From: Plantactinospora sp. KBS50
GTDB lineage: Bacteria; Actinomycetota; Actinomycetes; Mycobacteriales; Micromonosporaceae
Direction of reading: 5' to 3'
Length of the DNA stretch: 64,000 bases
NCBI RefSeq assembly: GCF_002285795.1
Contig: NZ_CP022961.1
Span: forward strand, 930,001 to 994,000
Shown here: positions 10,224 to 17,408 of the stretch, piece after piece
Numbering within the stretch: position 1 is the stretch's first letter
Layout: the number at the start of each line of letters is the position of its first letter
The notes under the pieces: model-generated
What the model saw: only the letters and a program-made list of their open reading frames with translations
Database searches by the model: none
What the model was told of the DNA's origin: nothing
Made by a program: the position numbers and the translations under genes

Positions 10224-10295
10224 GGGTGGGGCGGGAGCCCACCCACTCCGGGCGGTCAGGCTTGATCCCTTCGTGGGCGGGCTCCCGCCCCACCC
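10224..10295. repeat. 22-bp inverted repeat
   Basis: Arms at 10224-10245 and 10274-10295 match at 21 of 22 positions around a 28-nt loop. The stem is almost all G/C and could act as the glmM terminator. Confidence 0.8.
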
Positions 10296-10424
10296 GTCGG
10301 GGTTGGCCTGCGCCCGTGGGGTTTGCCTCCGGCCCCACCCCGTCGGGGTTGGCCTGCGCCCGTGGGGTTTGCCTCCGGCCCCACCCCGTCGGGGTTGGCC
10401 TGCGCCCGTGGGGTTCGGCCCGAG
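10296..10424. repeat. 46-bp tandem repeat, about 2.7 copies
   Basis: Copies begin at 10296, 10342 and 10388, each opening GTCGGGGTTGGCCTGCG. The first two are practically identical and the third diverges after about 33 bp. The first copy begins at the base after the right arm of the preceding inverted repeat. Confidence 0.85.
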
Positions 10425-10428
10425 TGGT

Positions 10429-10502
10429 GATCAACTCGTCTTCCGGGAAGTCGGGGGTTCTGACCACCGGGATACCCCGACTTCGCGGAAGACGAGTTGA
10501 TC
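10429..10502. repeat. 28-bp inverted repeat with GATCAACTCGTC arms
   Basis: Arms at 10429-10456 and 10475-10502 pair at 27 of 28 positions around an 18-nt loop. The outer ends read GATCAACTCGTCTTCC and its complement. It lies between the 3' ends of glmM and the Clp-N gene and would be a very strong terminator; it also has the look of a dispersed palindromic element. Confidence 0.85.
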
Positions 10503-10574
10503 TTGGCTGCTCCCCGCCCGTCCGGTCCGTTTGCCGGTCCGTTTGCCGGGCTGGGTGGCGGGCCGGGTGGGGGC

Positions 10575-11180
10575 TCAGGCGGCCGGGGCGCGCAGGGTTG
10601 CCTCGATGCGCTCGCGGAGGGCGGTCAGGTCCGCGCCGCTGTCGGCGAGAATCCGGGCGCCGAGCCCGCCGTTCTCCCGGATCAGCCCGAGCAGGAGATG
10701 CTCGGCGGCGATCTGCCGGTTCCTGAGGCGTACCGCCTCGCGCAGGGACAGTTCCAGGACCCTCTTGGCCCGGGGCGCGAACGGCAGGTGCCCGGCGGCG
10801 CGCTCGCCGGACGCCGTACGGCCGCGGCGTAGCCCGAACCACCGGCGGGGCTCGTCGGCGGGCGGCGTCAGGGCGTCGGCGCCGAAGGTCTGCTCAAGCC
10901 GGTCGCGGATCGCGGCCAGGTCGATGCCGATGGTGCGCAGCGCGGCGGCGTCCTGGGCGCCGAGGGTGCCAGGCGCGTCGCGGTGGTGCCGCACGATGGC
11001 CGCCTGCACGTCCGGCGCGGTGATTCCGGCCTCGCGGAGCAGCGCCGCGGCACCGTCACCGTGCTGGAGCAGCGCGAGCAGCAGGTGCTCGGTGTCGATC
11101 CGCCGATGCTGGAGACGCCGGGCCGTGGCCTGCGCCTCGACGACGATCGTCCGGGCCGACTGGGTGAACCGTTCGAACAT
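10575..11180 (-). CDS. Clp N-terminal (ClpA/B/C repeat) domain protein
   Basis: The 201-residue product carries two Clp-N repeats and no AAA+ ATPase domain. The first begins MFERFTQSARTIVVEAQATARR with IDTEHLLLALL, the second has RAKRVLELSLREA and IAAEHLLLGLIREN near residue 150. Proteins of this kind may act as adaptors or decoys for the ClpC chaperone; that role is inference. The ATG at 11180 matches the family start, and the stop of the upstream HTH gene overlaps it (ATGA), so the two are co-translated. Confidence 0.88.
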   Translation of the reverse strand: MFERFTQSARTIVVEAQATARRLQHRRIDTEHLLLALLQHGDGAAALLREAGITAPDVQAAIVRHHRDAPGTLGAQDAAALRTIGIDLAAIRDRLEQTFGADALTPPADEPRRWFGLRRGRTASGERAAGHLPFAPRAKRVLELSLREAVRLRNRQIAAEHLLLGLIRENGGLGARILADSGADLTALRERIEATLRAPAA

Positions 11181-11392
11181 CACGACCTCCCGGAGTGCTT
11201 CTTGTGCACAGCCTGTTTGCTGACCCCGAGCGCGTCCGCGATCTCCTGCCACGACCAGCCGTGCCGCCGGGCGTTGTCCACCTGGAGTGATTCCAGGGCG
11301 TCGGCGAGCCGGTGCAGGGCAACGACGGCGCGCAGCCCGGTCGCCGGATCGGTGCTGCTGGCCGCCGCGGCGACCTCGGACGCGTTCTCCAT
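11180..11392 (-). CDS. small helix-turn-helix regulator
   Basis: The 70-residue product contains a helix-turn-helix close to its C-terminus (WSWQEIADALGVSKQAVHKKH). It is coupled to the Clp-N gene by a four-base overlap, and this pair recurs in actinomycetes. The start codon coincides with the predicted transcription start of a strong promoter covered by two palindromes, so autoregulation is the simplest model. The N-terminal half is Ala-rich and without recognisable motifs. Confidence 0.85.
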   Translation of the reverse strand: MENASEVAAAASSTDPATGLRAVVALHRLADALESLQVDNARRHGWSWQEIADALGVSKQAVHKKHSGRS

Positions 11393-11394
11393 GC

Positions 11395-11438
11395 GTCAAC
11401 TTTAGTTGACAGGACTCCGGGTGTCAACCAAAGTTGAC
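11395..11438 (-). promoter_or_regulatory. promoter and double operator of the HTH/Clp-N operon
   Basis: On the minus strand TTGACA (11422-11427) and TAAAGT (11399-11404) are separated by exactly 17 bp. Two 16-bp palindromes of form GTCAAC-N4-GTTGAC cover them: 11423-11438 over the -35 box and 11395-11410 over the -10 box, with centres 28 bp apart. Only 6 nt separate the -10 box from the ATG, so the mRNA should be leaderless. The distal palindrome lies within the last codons and stop of the aminotransferase gene. Confidence 0.8.
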
Positions 11439-12620
11439 GCTCAGGCCGCGCAGTCTCGCGGCGGCCTCGGCCAGCACCTCCGGCCGCTTGCAGAAGGCGA
11501 ACCGGATGATCTGCCGGCCGGCCTCCGGGTTGTCGTAGAAGACCTGGGTCGGCACCGCCACCACGCCGCAGCGGGCGGGCAACTCCCGGCAGAACTCGAT
11601 GCCGTCCCGGCCGCCGAGCGGCCCGATGCCGGCCGTGACGAAGTAGGTGCCGTCCGGCCGCAGTACGTCGAAGCCGGCCTCGCGCAGCCCGTCGACCAGC
11701 CGGTCCCGCCGGTCGAGCTGCCCGGCGAGGAAGTCGGCGAAGTAACCGTCCGGCAGCCCCAACGCGACCGCCACGGCGGGTTGCAGCGGGGCGCCGCCGG
11801 CGAAGGTGAGGAACTGCTTCACCCGCAGCGCGGCGCCGACCAGCGCGGCCGGGCCGCTCACCCAGCCGATTTTCCAACCGGTGCAGGAGAACGTCTTGCC
11901 GGCCGAGGAGACCCGCAGCGTCCGCTCCCACATCCCGGGCAGGGTGGCCAGCGGGATGTGCGGGGACGCGGCGTCGGGAAAGACCAGGTGCTCGTAGACC
12001 TCGTCGGTCAGCGCGGTGACGTCGTACTCCTGGCACAGCTCCGCGATCTGCTGGAGTTCCGCGGCCGTGAAGACCTTGCCGGTCGGGTTGTGCGGCGAGT
12101 TGAGCAGCACGAGTCGGGTCCGCGGGCCGAACGCGTCGCGCAGCGCCGCCGGGTCGAAGCCGTACCGGCCGTCGTCGGTGGGCAGCAGCGTCACCGGCCG
12201 GCGGACCGCGCCGGCCAGGGCGATCGAGGCCGCGTACGAGTCGTAGTACGGCTCGAAACACACGACCTCGTCACCCGGTTCGCAGAGCGCGAGGATGGCG
12301 GCGGCGATGGCCTCCGTCGCGCCGGTGGTGACCAGCACCTCGCCGTCCGGGTCGTAGTCCAACCCCCAGAAGCGGCGCTGGTGCGCGGCGATCGCCCGGC
12401 GCAGCGCCGGGACGCCGGGTCCCGGCGGGTACTGGTTGGCGCCGTCCCGGATCGCCGCCGTCGCGGCGGCGAGCATCTCCGGCGGCCCGTCGGTGTCCGG
12501 GAAGCCCTGACCGAGGTTCACCGCTCCGGTCCGGGCCGCGAGCGCCGACATCTCGGCGAAGATCGTGGTGCCGAACGGGCGCATCCGGGCAACGAGGGGG
12601 TCCGGGCCGGTGGTCGTCAC
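11424..12620 (-). CDS. class I/II pyridoxal-phosphate aminotransferase (DapC-like)
   Basis: The 398-residue product is a fold-type I aminotransferase. It shows VNLGQGFPDTDGP near residue 34, the aromatic stacking region, NSPHNPTGKVF with the PLP-binding Asn near residue 173, TDEVYEHLVF, and the Schiff-base lysine in SSAGKTFSCTGWKIGW near 240, ending with the carboxylate-binding IRFAFCK. The closest recognised subgroup is N-succinyldiaminopimelate/kynurenine aminotransferase; the exact substrate cannot be told. The GTG at 12620 is supported by a TAGGCT box 7 nt upstream without a ribosome site. Confidence 0.88.
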   Translation of the reverse strand: MTTTGPDPLVARMRPFGTTIFAEMSALAARTGAVNLGQGFPDTDGPPEMLAAATAAIRDGANQYPPGPGVPALRRAIAAHQRRFWGLDYDPDGEVLVTTGATEAIAAAILALCEPGDEVVCFEPYYDSYAASIALAGAVRRPVTLLPTDDGRYGFDPAALRDAFGPRTRLVLLNSPHNPTGKVFTAAELQQIAELCQEYDVTALTDEVYEHLVFPDAASPHIPLATLPGMWERTLRVSSAGKTFSCTGWKIGWVSGPAALVGAALRVKQFLTFAGGAPLQPAVAVALGLPDGYFADFLAGQLDRRDRLVDGLREAGFDVLRPDGTYFVTAGIGPLGGRDGIEFCRELPARCGVVAVPTQVFYDNPEAGRQIIRFAFCKRPEVLAEAAARLRGLSVNFG

Positions 12621-12633
12621 ATCGGCAAGCCTA
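12621..12633 (-). promoter_or_regulatory. leaderless -10 box of the aminotransferase
   Basis: TAGGCT (12628-12633, minus strand) is followed by 7 nt and the GTG start codon. No Shine-Dalgarno sequence is present. Confidence 0.55.
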
Positions 12634-12781
12634 GGAGACCGCCGGACTCCGGGCGAGTGGCGGGCGGTGCCGCCGAATTATCGGGAAGAAAGTGGATAAC
12701 CTGCTGCGGCGAGGTGTTATTCGATCAGACGGGCTGTTTATTCGGGCCGGTTTCGAGCAGGTGTACTGCGCGAAACTGGGT

Positions 12782-12794
12782 TAGGCTGCGGGCC
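12782..12794 (+). promoter_or_regulatory. leaderless -10 box of glmS
   Basis: TAGGCT (12782-12787) is followed by 7 nt and the glmS ATG, with no ribosome site. The -35 region is not recognisable. Confidence 0.55.
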
Positions 12795-14705
12795 ATGTGT
12801 GGAATCGTGGGGTACGCCGGTGACCGGCCGGCGCTGAGGATCGTGCTGGACGGGTTGCGCCGTCTCGAATACCGCGGCTACGACTCGGCCGGCGTGGCGG
12901 TCATCTGCGCCGACGAACTGCTCACCGAGAAGCGGGCCGGCAAGCTCGCCAACCTGGAGAAGGTGCTCGATGAGCGGGTGAGCGCGGACGGCGGCGCCTG
13001 CGCCCGGGCCGGCGGGATCGACACCGGCACCACGGCCATCGGCCACACCCGGTGGGCGACCCACGGCGGCCCCACGGACCGCAACGCGCACCCGCACGCC
13101 GATCCGGACGGGCGGGTCGCGGTGATCCACAACGGCATCATCGAGAACTTCGGCCGGCTGCGGGCCGAGCTGGAGGCGGACGGCGTCGTCTTCACCAGCG
13201 ACACCGACACCGAGTGCGCGGCGCACCTGCTCTCCGCGGCGCTGACCCGGCTGCGCGCCGGTGGGGCGCCGGACGGCCCGCAGCTGCTGGCCGAGGCCAT
13301 GCGCGAGGTGAGCCGCCGGCTGGAGGGCGCGTTCACCCTGCTCGCCGTCGACTCCGCGGTGCCGGGCGCGGTGGTCGGAGCCCGCCGCAACTCGCCGCTG
13401 GTGGTCGGCCGGGGCGACGGGGAGAACTACCTGGCCAGCGACGTGGCGGCGTTCATCGAGCACACCCGGGAAGCGATCGAGCTGGGCCAGGACCAGATCG
13501 TGCTGATCACGCCCGAGACGATCGAGATCACCGACTTCGACGGCCAGCCCGCGACCGGCAAGGACTTCCACGTCGACTGGGACGCCTCGGCCGCCGAGAA
13601 GGGCGGCTACGACTGGTTCATGCTCAAGGAGATCGCCGAGCAGCCGGCGGCGATCACCGAAACCCTGCTCGGCCGGCTCACCGAGAGCGGCGAGATCATG
13701 CTCGACGAGGTCCGGCTGAGCGACCAGGACCTGCGGGACGTGGACAAGGTCTTCATCATCGCCTGCGGCACGTCCTACCACGCCGGCATGGTGGCGAAGT
13801 ACGCCATCGAGCACTGGACCCGGATCCCCTGCGAGGTCGAACTGGCCAGCGAGTTCCGCTACCGCGACCCGGTGCTGGACCGCTCGACGCTGGTGGTGGT
13901 CATCTCGCAGTCCGGCGAGACGATGGACACCCTGATGGCGCTGCGGCACGCCAAGCAGCAGAAGGCCCGGGTGCTGGCCATCTGCAACACCAACGGCTCG
14001 ACCATCCCGCGGGAGTCCGACGCGGTGCTCTACACGCACGGCGGACCCGAGATCGCGGTCGCCTCCACCAAGGCGTTCCTGACCCAGCTCATCGCGTGCT
14101 ACCTCATCGGCCTGCACCTGGCCCAGGTGCGCGGGATCAAGTACGCCGACGAGGTCGGCGCGGTGGTCGAGCAGCTCAACCTGGTCCCCGCGAAGCTGCG
14201 CGAGCTGCTGGAGCGGATCGAACCGGTGCGGGAACTCGGCCGGGACCTCAAGGACGCCCCCACGGTGCTGTTCATCGGCCGGCACGTCGGCTACCCGGTC
14301 GCGCTGGAGGGCGCGCTGAAGCTCAAGGAACTGGCCTACATGCACGCCGAGGGCTTCGCCGCCGGCGAGCTCAAGCACGGCCCGATCTCCCTCATCGACC
14401 AGGGCACCCCGGTGGTCTGCGTGGTGCCCTCGCCGGCCGGGCGGGGCATGCTGCACGACAAGGTGGTGTCGAACATCCAGGAGGTCCGCGCCCGGGGCGC
14501 CCGGACCATCGTGATCGCCGAGGAGGGCGACGAGGCGGTCGTCCCGTACGCCGATCACGTGATCGCGGTGCCGCGCACGCCGACCCTGCTGGCGCCGCTG
14601 CTCACCACCGTGCCGTTGCAGGTGCTGGCCGCCGAGATCGCCGCGGCCCGCGGGCACGACGTCGACCAGCCGCGCAACCTGGCGAAGTCCGTGACCGTGG
14701 AGTGA
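12795..14705 (+). CDS. glmS: glutamine-fructose-6-phosphate aminotransferase GlmS
   Basis: GlmS makes glucosamine-6-phosphate from fructose-6-phosphate and glutamine, the entry to UDP-GlcNAc, and feeds GlmM (8750). The 636-residue product starts MCGIVGYAG, whose Cys2 becomes the N-terminal glutaminase nucleophile. HTRWATHGGP and HNGIIENF follow in the glutaminase domain, then two SIS isomerase domains (CGTSYHAG and SQSGETMDTL), ending in DVDQPRNLAKSVTVE. The ATG is forced by the need for Cys2; the longer upstream frame is not coding. Confidence 0.97.
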   Translation: MCGIVGYAGDRPALRIVLDGLRRLEYRGYDSAGVAVICADELLTEKRAGKLANLEKVLDERVSADGGACARAGGIDTGTTAIGHTRWATHGGPTDRNAHPHADPDGRVAVIHNGIIENFGRLRAELEADGVVFTSDTDTECAAHLLSAALTRLRAGGAPDGPQLLAEAMREVSRRLEGAFTLLAVDSAVPGAVVGARRNSPLVVGRGDGENYLASDVAAFIEHTREAIELGQDQIVLITPETIEITDFDGQPATGKDFHVDWDASAAEKGGYDWFMLKEIAEQPAAITETLLGRLTESGEIMLDEVRLSDQDLRDVDKVFIIACGTSYHAGMVAKYAIEHWTRIPCEVELASEFRYRDPVLDRSTLVVVISQSGETMDTLMALRHAKQQKARVLAICNTNGSTIPRESDAVLYTHGGPEIAVASTKAFLTQLIACYLIGLHLAQVRGIKYADEVGAVVEQLNLVPAKLRELLERIEPVRELGRDLKDAPTVLFIGRHVGYPVALEGALKLKELAYMHAEGFAAGELKHGPISLIDQGTPVVCVVPSPAGRGMLHDKVVSNIQEVRARGARTIVIAEEGDEAVVPYADHVIAVPRTPTLLAPLLTTVPLQVLAAEIAAARGHDVDQPRNLAKSVTVE

Positions 14706-14706
14706 G

Positions 14707-14730
14707 GACGGCCGGGACCGCTCGGCCGTC
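14707..14730. terminator. weak hairpin between convergent glmS and hydrolase gene
   Basis: GACGGCC (14707-14713) and GGCCGTC (14724-14730) form a 7-bp stem with a 10-nt loop, overlapping the stop of the opposing gene. Confidence 0.4.
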
Positions 14731-16420
14731 ACGGGTGCCGGCCGAGCGTGATCCGGGCCATCCCGTCCAGCGCGGGATTGCCGGCGTCCCAGTAGCCGCC
14801 GTGCCCGGCCGGTGCGCCGGCGAAGACGCCGGCGCCGAAGCCCGGATCCGCCGGGTTGCGCCCGAACCACAGCTCGCGGCCGGGCAGCGCAGCCGCGTAC
14901 GCCAGGTGCGGACCCGGCGGGCCGGGCTGGCTGACCAGGTCGGCCAGCAGCCCGGTCGGGCGCCGCGCGGCGTACTGGATGATGTCGTTGCCGGCGGTGG
15001 TCGCCCAGACCCGCCCGGCCGGCAGTCCCAGGTCGGCGGCGTGCTCGACGCCGACCCCGGGTGAACCCACCAGCACCAGCGCGTCGGCGGCGGCGCCGGG
15101 CAACCGGGCGGTGGTGCCGACCACCAGCGAGCCGTAGCTGTGGCCCAGCAGGGTCTGCCGGGCCGGCGGCCCGTCGTGGCTGGCCCGCAACCCGTCCAGG
15201 AACCGGTGCAGCTGCGGCCCGGCGGCGGTCGCCGCGTCCCGCCGGGACGCCTGGTCGAGGAAGTCCGGCGCGTCGTAGTCCAGCCACAACACCCCGGCGG
15301 TGGCGGCGGCCGGGTCGAGTTCGGCGCAGCGGGCCAGCACCCGGTCGACCCGGCCCAGATCCCCGGCCGCGCCGGCCAGGTCGGCGGTCATCCCCGGCAC
15401 GTACGTCAGCACGCCGTCCGCGTGATCCGGGTCGCCCACCGACACCACGGCCCGGCCGTCGCCCCCGGCCGCCAGCACCAGCAGGTACCCGCGCGGATCC
15501 GATCCGCCGGCCGATCCGCCGGCCGATCCGCCGGCCGATCCGCCGGCCAACCGCGCGGCCAGCGCGTCGATGCCGGCGACCGCCCGGGACAGCCGGCGCA
15601 ACTCGACCACCACCCAGGGCATCCGGGGCGCGGCCAGCAGCAGGGTTTCCCGGGCCAGCAACTCGGCCCGCTGGCCGGCCAGGAGCAGCCGGTTGGCCCG
15701 GTCGCGCACCGCGACAGGCAGCCCGTCCAGCCGGCCGAGCAGTTCCGGCCGCCGGGCCAGCAGCCAGCGCCGCCAGCTCTCCGGCAGCCGGTCCCACCAG
15801 CGCCGTACCGCCGCCGGTGCGGCGCCGGGCGGGGGAACCTCGACCGGTGCGGCGGCCAGGCCGGCATCGACCATCCCCGCGCCGGCCGACCGGGCCAGTT
15901 CGCCGAGCCGGGCGGCGGTCTCGGCGTCCGCGCTGCCGGCCAGGGCGAGCGCCGCGCGGATCTGGCCGGCGGCCCGCGCCCGGACCGCCTCGGCCGCCGC
16001 GGTCACCGCCGTCGCTGCCGACCCGGGCAGTGCCTGCGGCGGGACCGCCGCGCCGGCCGGAACCGCCGGCCGGAGGGACACCGTGCCGCGGCGGTCCACC
16101 GTCAGCCCCGCGCCCTCCGCCGCCGTCACGGCGGCCCGCAGCAGCGCCTTGGCCCGGCCCAGCCGGCCCGCGAACTCGCTGATCACCTGGTCGGCCTCCA
16201 GCAGCGTGGCGCGGCCGTCCGAGACCGCGGTGCGCAGCGCCTCCAGCCGGCCCAGCGCGGCCCGGCCCGCCGGACCGGTCCAGGCGTCTGCCAGCCGGCC
16301 GGCGACGCCGACCACCTCGGCGCAGCGGCGGTCGAGGACCTCCGGACCGGACCGCCATCCCGCGGCGGCGTCCCGCCAGGCGTCCGGATCGGCGCCCCAG
16401 AGCTGCTCGTACGTGATCAT
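14729..16420 (-). CDS. DUF1023-type alpha/beta hydrolase with WXG-like N-terminus
   Basis: The 563-residue product has an N-terminal helical region of roughly 130 residues that resembles WXG100/PPE-type helical hairpins, an Ala/Gly-rich middle, and a C-terminal alpha/beta hydrolase domain of the DUF1023 class with nucleophile Ser in GHSYGSL near residue 425. No substrate is known to me. A Gly-Gly-Ser-Ala linker is encoded by four exact 12-bp repeats. The ATG start overlaps the stop of the small WXG-like gene (ATGA), so the two probably work together, possibly in secretion or at the cell surface. Confidence 0.82.
   Translation of the reverse strand: MITYEQLWGADPDAWRDAAAGWRSGPEVLDRRCAEVVGVAGRLADAWTGPAGRAALGRLEALRTAVSDGRATLLEADQVISEFAGRLGRAKALLRAAVTAAEGAGLTVDRRGTVSLRPAVPAGAAVPPQALPGSAATAVTAAAEAVRARAAGQIRAALALAGSADAETAARLGELARSAGAGMVDAGLAAAPVEVPPPGAAPAAVRRWWDRLPESWRRWLLARRPELLGRLDGLPVAVRDRANRLLLAGQRAELLARETLLLAAPRMPWVVVELRRLSRAVAGIDALAARLAGGSAGGSAGGSAGGSDPRGYLLVLAAGGDGRAVVSVGDPDHADGVLTYVPGMTADLAGAAGDLGRVDRVLARCAELDPAAATAGVLWLDYDAPDFLDQASRRDAATAAGPQLHRFLDGLRASHDGPPARQTLLGHSYGSLVVGTTARLPGAAADALVLVGSPGVGVEHAADLGLPAGRVWATTAGNDIIQYAARRPTGLLADLVSQPGPPGPHLAYAAALPGRELWFGRNPADPGFGAGVFAGAPAGHGGYWDAGNPALDGMARITLGRHP
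15501..15548. repeat. 12-bp tandem repeat inside the hydrolase gene
   Basis: Four exact copies of GATCCGCCGGCC encode a Gly-Gly-Ser-Ala linker between the helical and hydrolase parts. The frame is kept because the unit is a multiple of three. Confidence 0.9.
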
Positions 16421-16788
16421 CCGTGGCCCGCCAGCCGCGCCGCGGCCCGCCGGTCGACCTCCTCGTAGCCGGCGGCGGCCGCCCGCAGCGAGTCCGCGGT
16501 GGACCCGACCCGGCCCGCGAGGCCGGCCCGCCAGTCCGACACCGCCGCAACCAGCCCGGCCAGCGCGGTCGCCGCGGCCCAGCCCGCCTCAGGCGCCGGG
16601 TCCGATGCCGGCTCAGGCGCCGATGCCGGTTCCGCTGCCGGGCCGGACGCCGGGCCGGATGACGGACCGGATGACGGCCCCGAGGCCGGGCCGGATGGCC
16701 CGGATCGCAGCCGCGCGCCGATGTCGAGCAGGTCGGCGGCGCCGGCGCGCAGCGCGGCCGGGCGTACCGAGATGAGGTCGTCGGTCAT
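16417..16788 (-). CDS. small WXG100-like helical protein
   Basis: The 123-residue product begins MTDDLISVRPAALRAGAADLLDIG, has a Ser/Gly/Pro/Ala linker (GPASGPSSGP units) and ends in a second helix with a Trp (SDWRAGLAGRVGSTADSLRAAAAGYEEVD). Two helices and a small size suggest an ESX/WXG100-like or PE-like partner protein, but the linker between the helices is unusually long, so I am not certain. GGGGGAG lies 5 nt before the ATG. It is coupled to the downstream hydrolase by a four-base overlap. No ESX ATPase genes are in the window. Confidence 0.7.
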   Translation of the reverse strand: MTDDLISVRPAALRAGAADLLDIGARLRSGPSGPASGPSSGPSSGPASGPAAEPASAPEPASDPAPEAGWAAATALAGLVAAVSDWRAGLAGRVGSTADSLRAAAAGYEEVDRRAAARLAGHG

Positions 16789-17027
16789 GGTCTCCCCCGA
16801 GCGGTGGTCCGTGGACGCGACCTCGACGCTAGGCGCCCGGAGACCGACCTGGGGCCGCCTGTGGACAGCGGGCGGCGGGGCCGGCCCGGCGTTGTCCACA
16901 GGTCTTGCCCGGCCGGCCCGGCGCGGCTAACCTGCGCCGCCACCGGCCGGCCGGCCCGGGTCCGGCGGCCCTCGCGAAGCCGTCCAGCAACGGCTCATCC
17001 GAAGCCCGGAAAGCCGGTCCGGGCCGT

Positions 17028-17039
17028 TAGGGTGAGATG
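17028..17039 (+). promoter_or_regulatory. leaderless -10 box of acpS
   Basis: TAGGGT (17028-17033) lies 6 nt before GTG 17040 and only 3 nt before ATG 17037. The spacing used elsewhere in the window (6-8 nt) picks the GTG. Confidence 0.5.
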
Positions 17040-17408
17040 GTGATCGTCGCAGTCGGTATTGACGTCGTTCTCGTCGATCGCTTCGCCCGTGCCCTGGCCC
17101 GGACACCGTTGCTGGCCGACCGGCTGTTCACCGAGGCGGAGCGGACGACCGGATCCGGCAACCCGCGCTCGGCCGAGTCGCTGGCCGCGCGGTTCGCCGC
17201 GAAGGAGGCGGTGGCCAAGGCGCTGGGCGCGCCGGCCGGGCTGCACTGGCACGACTGCGAGGTGGTGGCCGACCCGGACGGGCGGCCCTGGCTGACCGTC
17301 TCCGGCACGGTGGCGGCCGCGGCGGTCGAGCGCGGCGTCAACCGCTGGCACCTGTCGCTCTCGCACGACGGCGGCATCGCCTCGGCCATGGTGGTGGCGG
17401 AACGATGA
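17040..17408 (+). CDS. acpS: holo-[acyl-carrier-protein] synthase AcpS
   Basis: AcpS transfers phosphopantetheine from coenzyme A to acyl carrier protein, activating it for fatty acid synthesis. The 122-residue product has [11 protein letters not shown] with the Mg-binding Asp near residue 7 and [12 protein letters not shown] with the Mg-binding Glu near residue 57, then the LSLSHDGG turn. The in-frame ATG three bases upstream is an alternative start. The stop overlaps the nnr start (ATGA), forming an operon acpS-nnr. AcpS-nnr-alr order is conserved in actinobacteria. Confidence 0.95.
   Translation: MIVAVGIDVVLVDRFARALARTPLLADRLFTEAERTTGSGNPRSAESLAARFAAKEAVAKALGAPAGLHWHDCEVVADPDGRPWLTVSGTVAAAAVERGVNRWHLSLSHDGGIASAMVVAER

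Noticed and set aside
10296-10424. CRISPR array
   Set aside because: The 46-bp units are directly adjacent without unique spacers, only 2.7 copies exist, and no cas gene is present anywhere in the window.
12738-16550. A 1270-codon minus-strand frame crossing glmS and the DUF1023 hydrolase
   Set aside because: It is antisense to glmS with its full motif set and is out of frame with the hydrolase; composition is Arg/Gly shadow-like.
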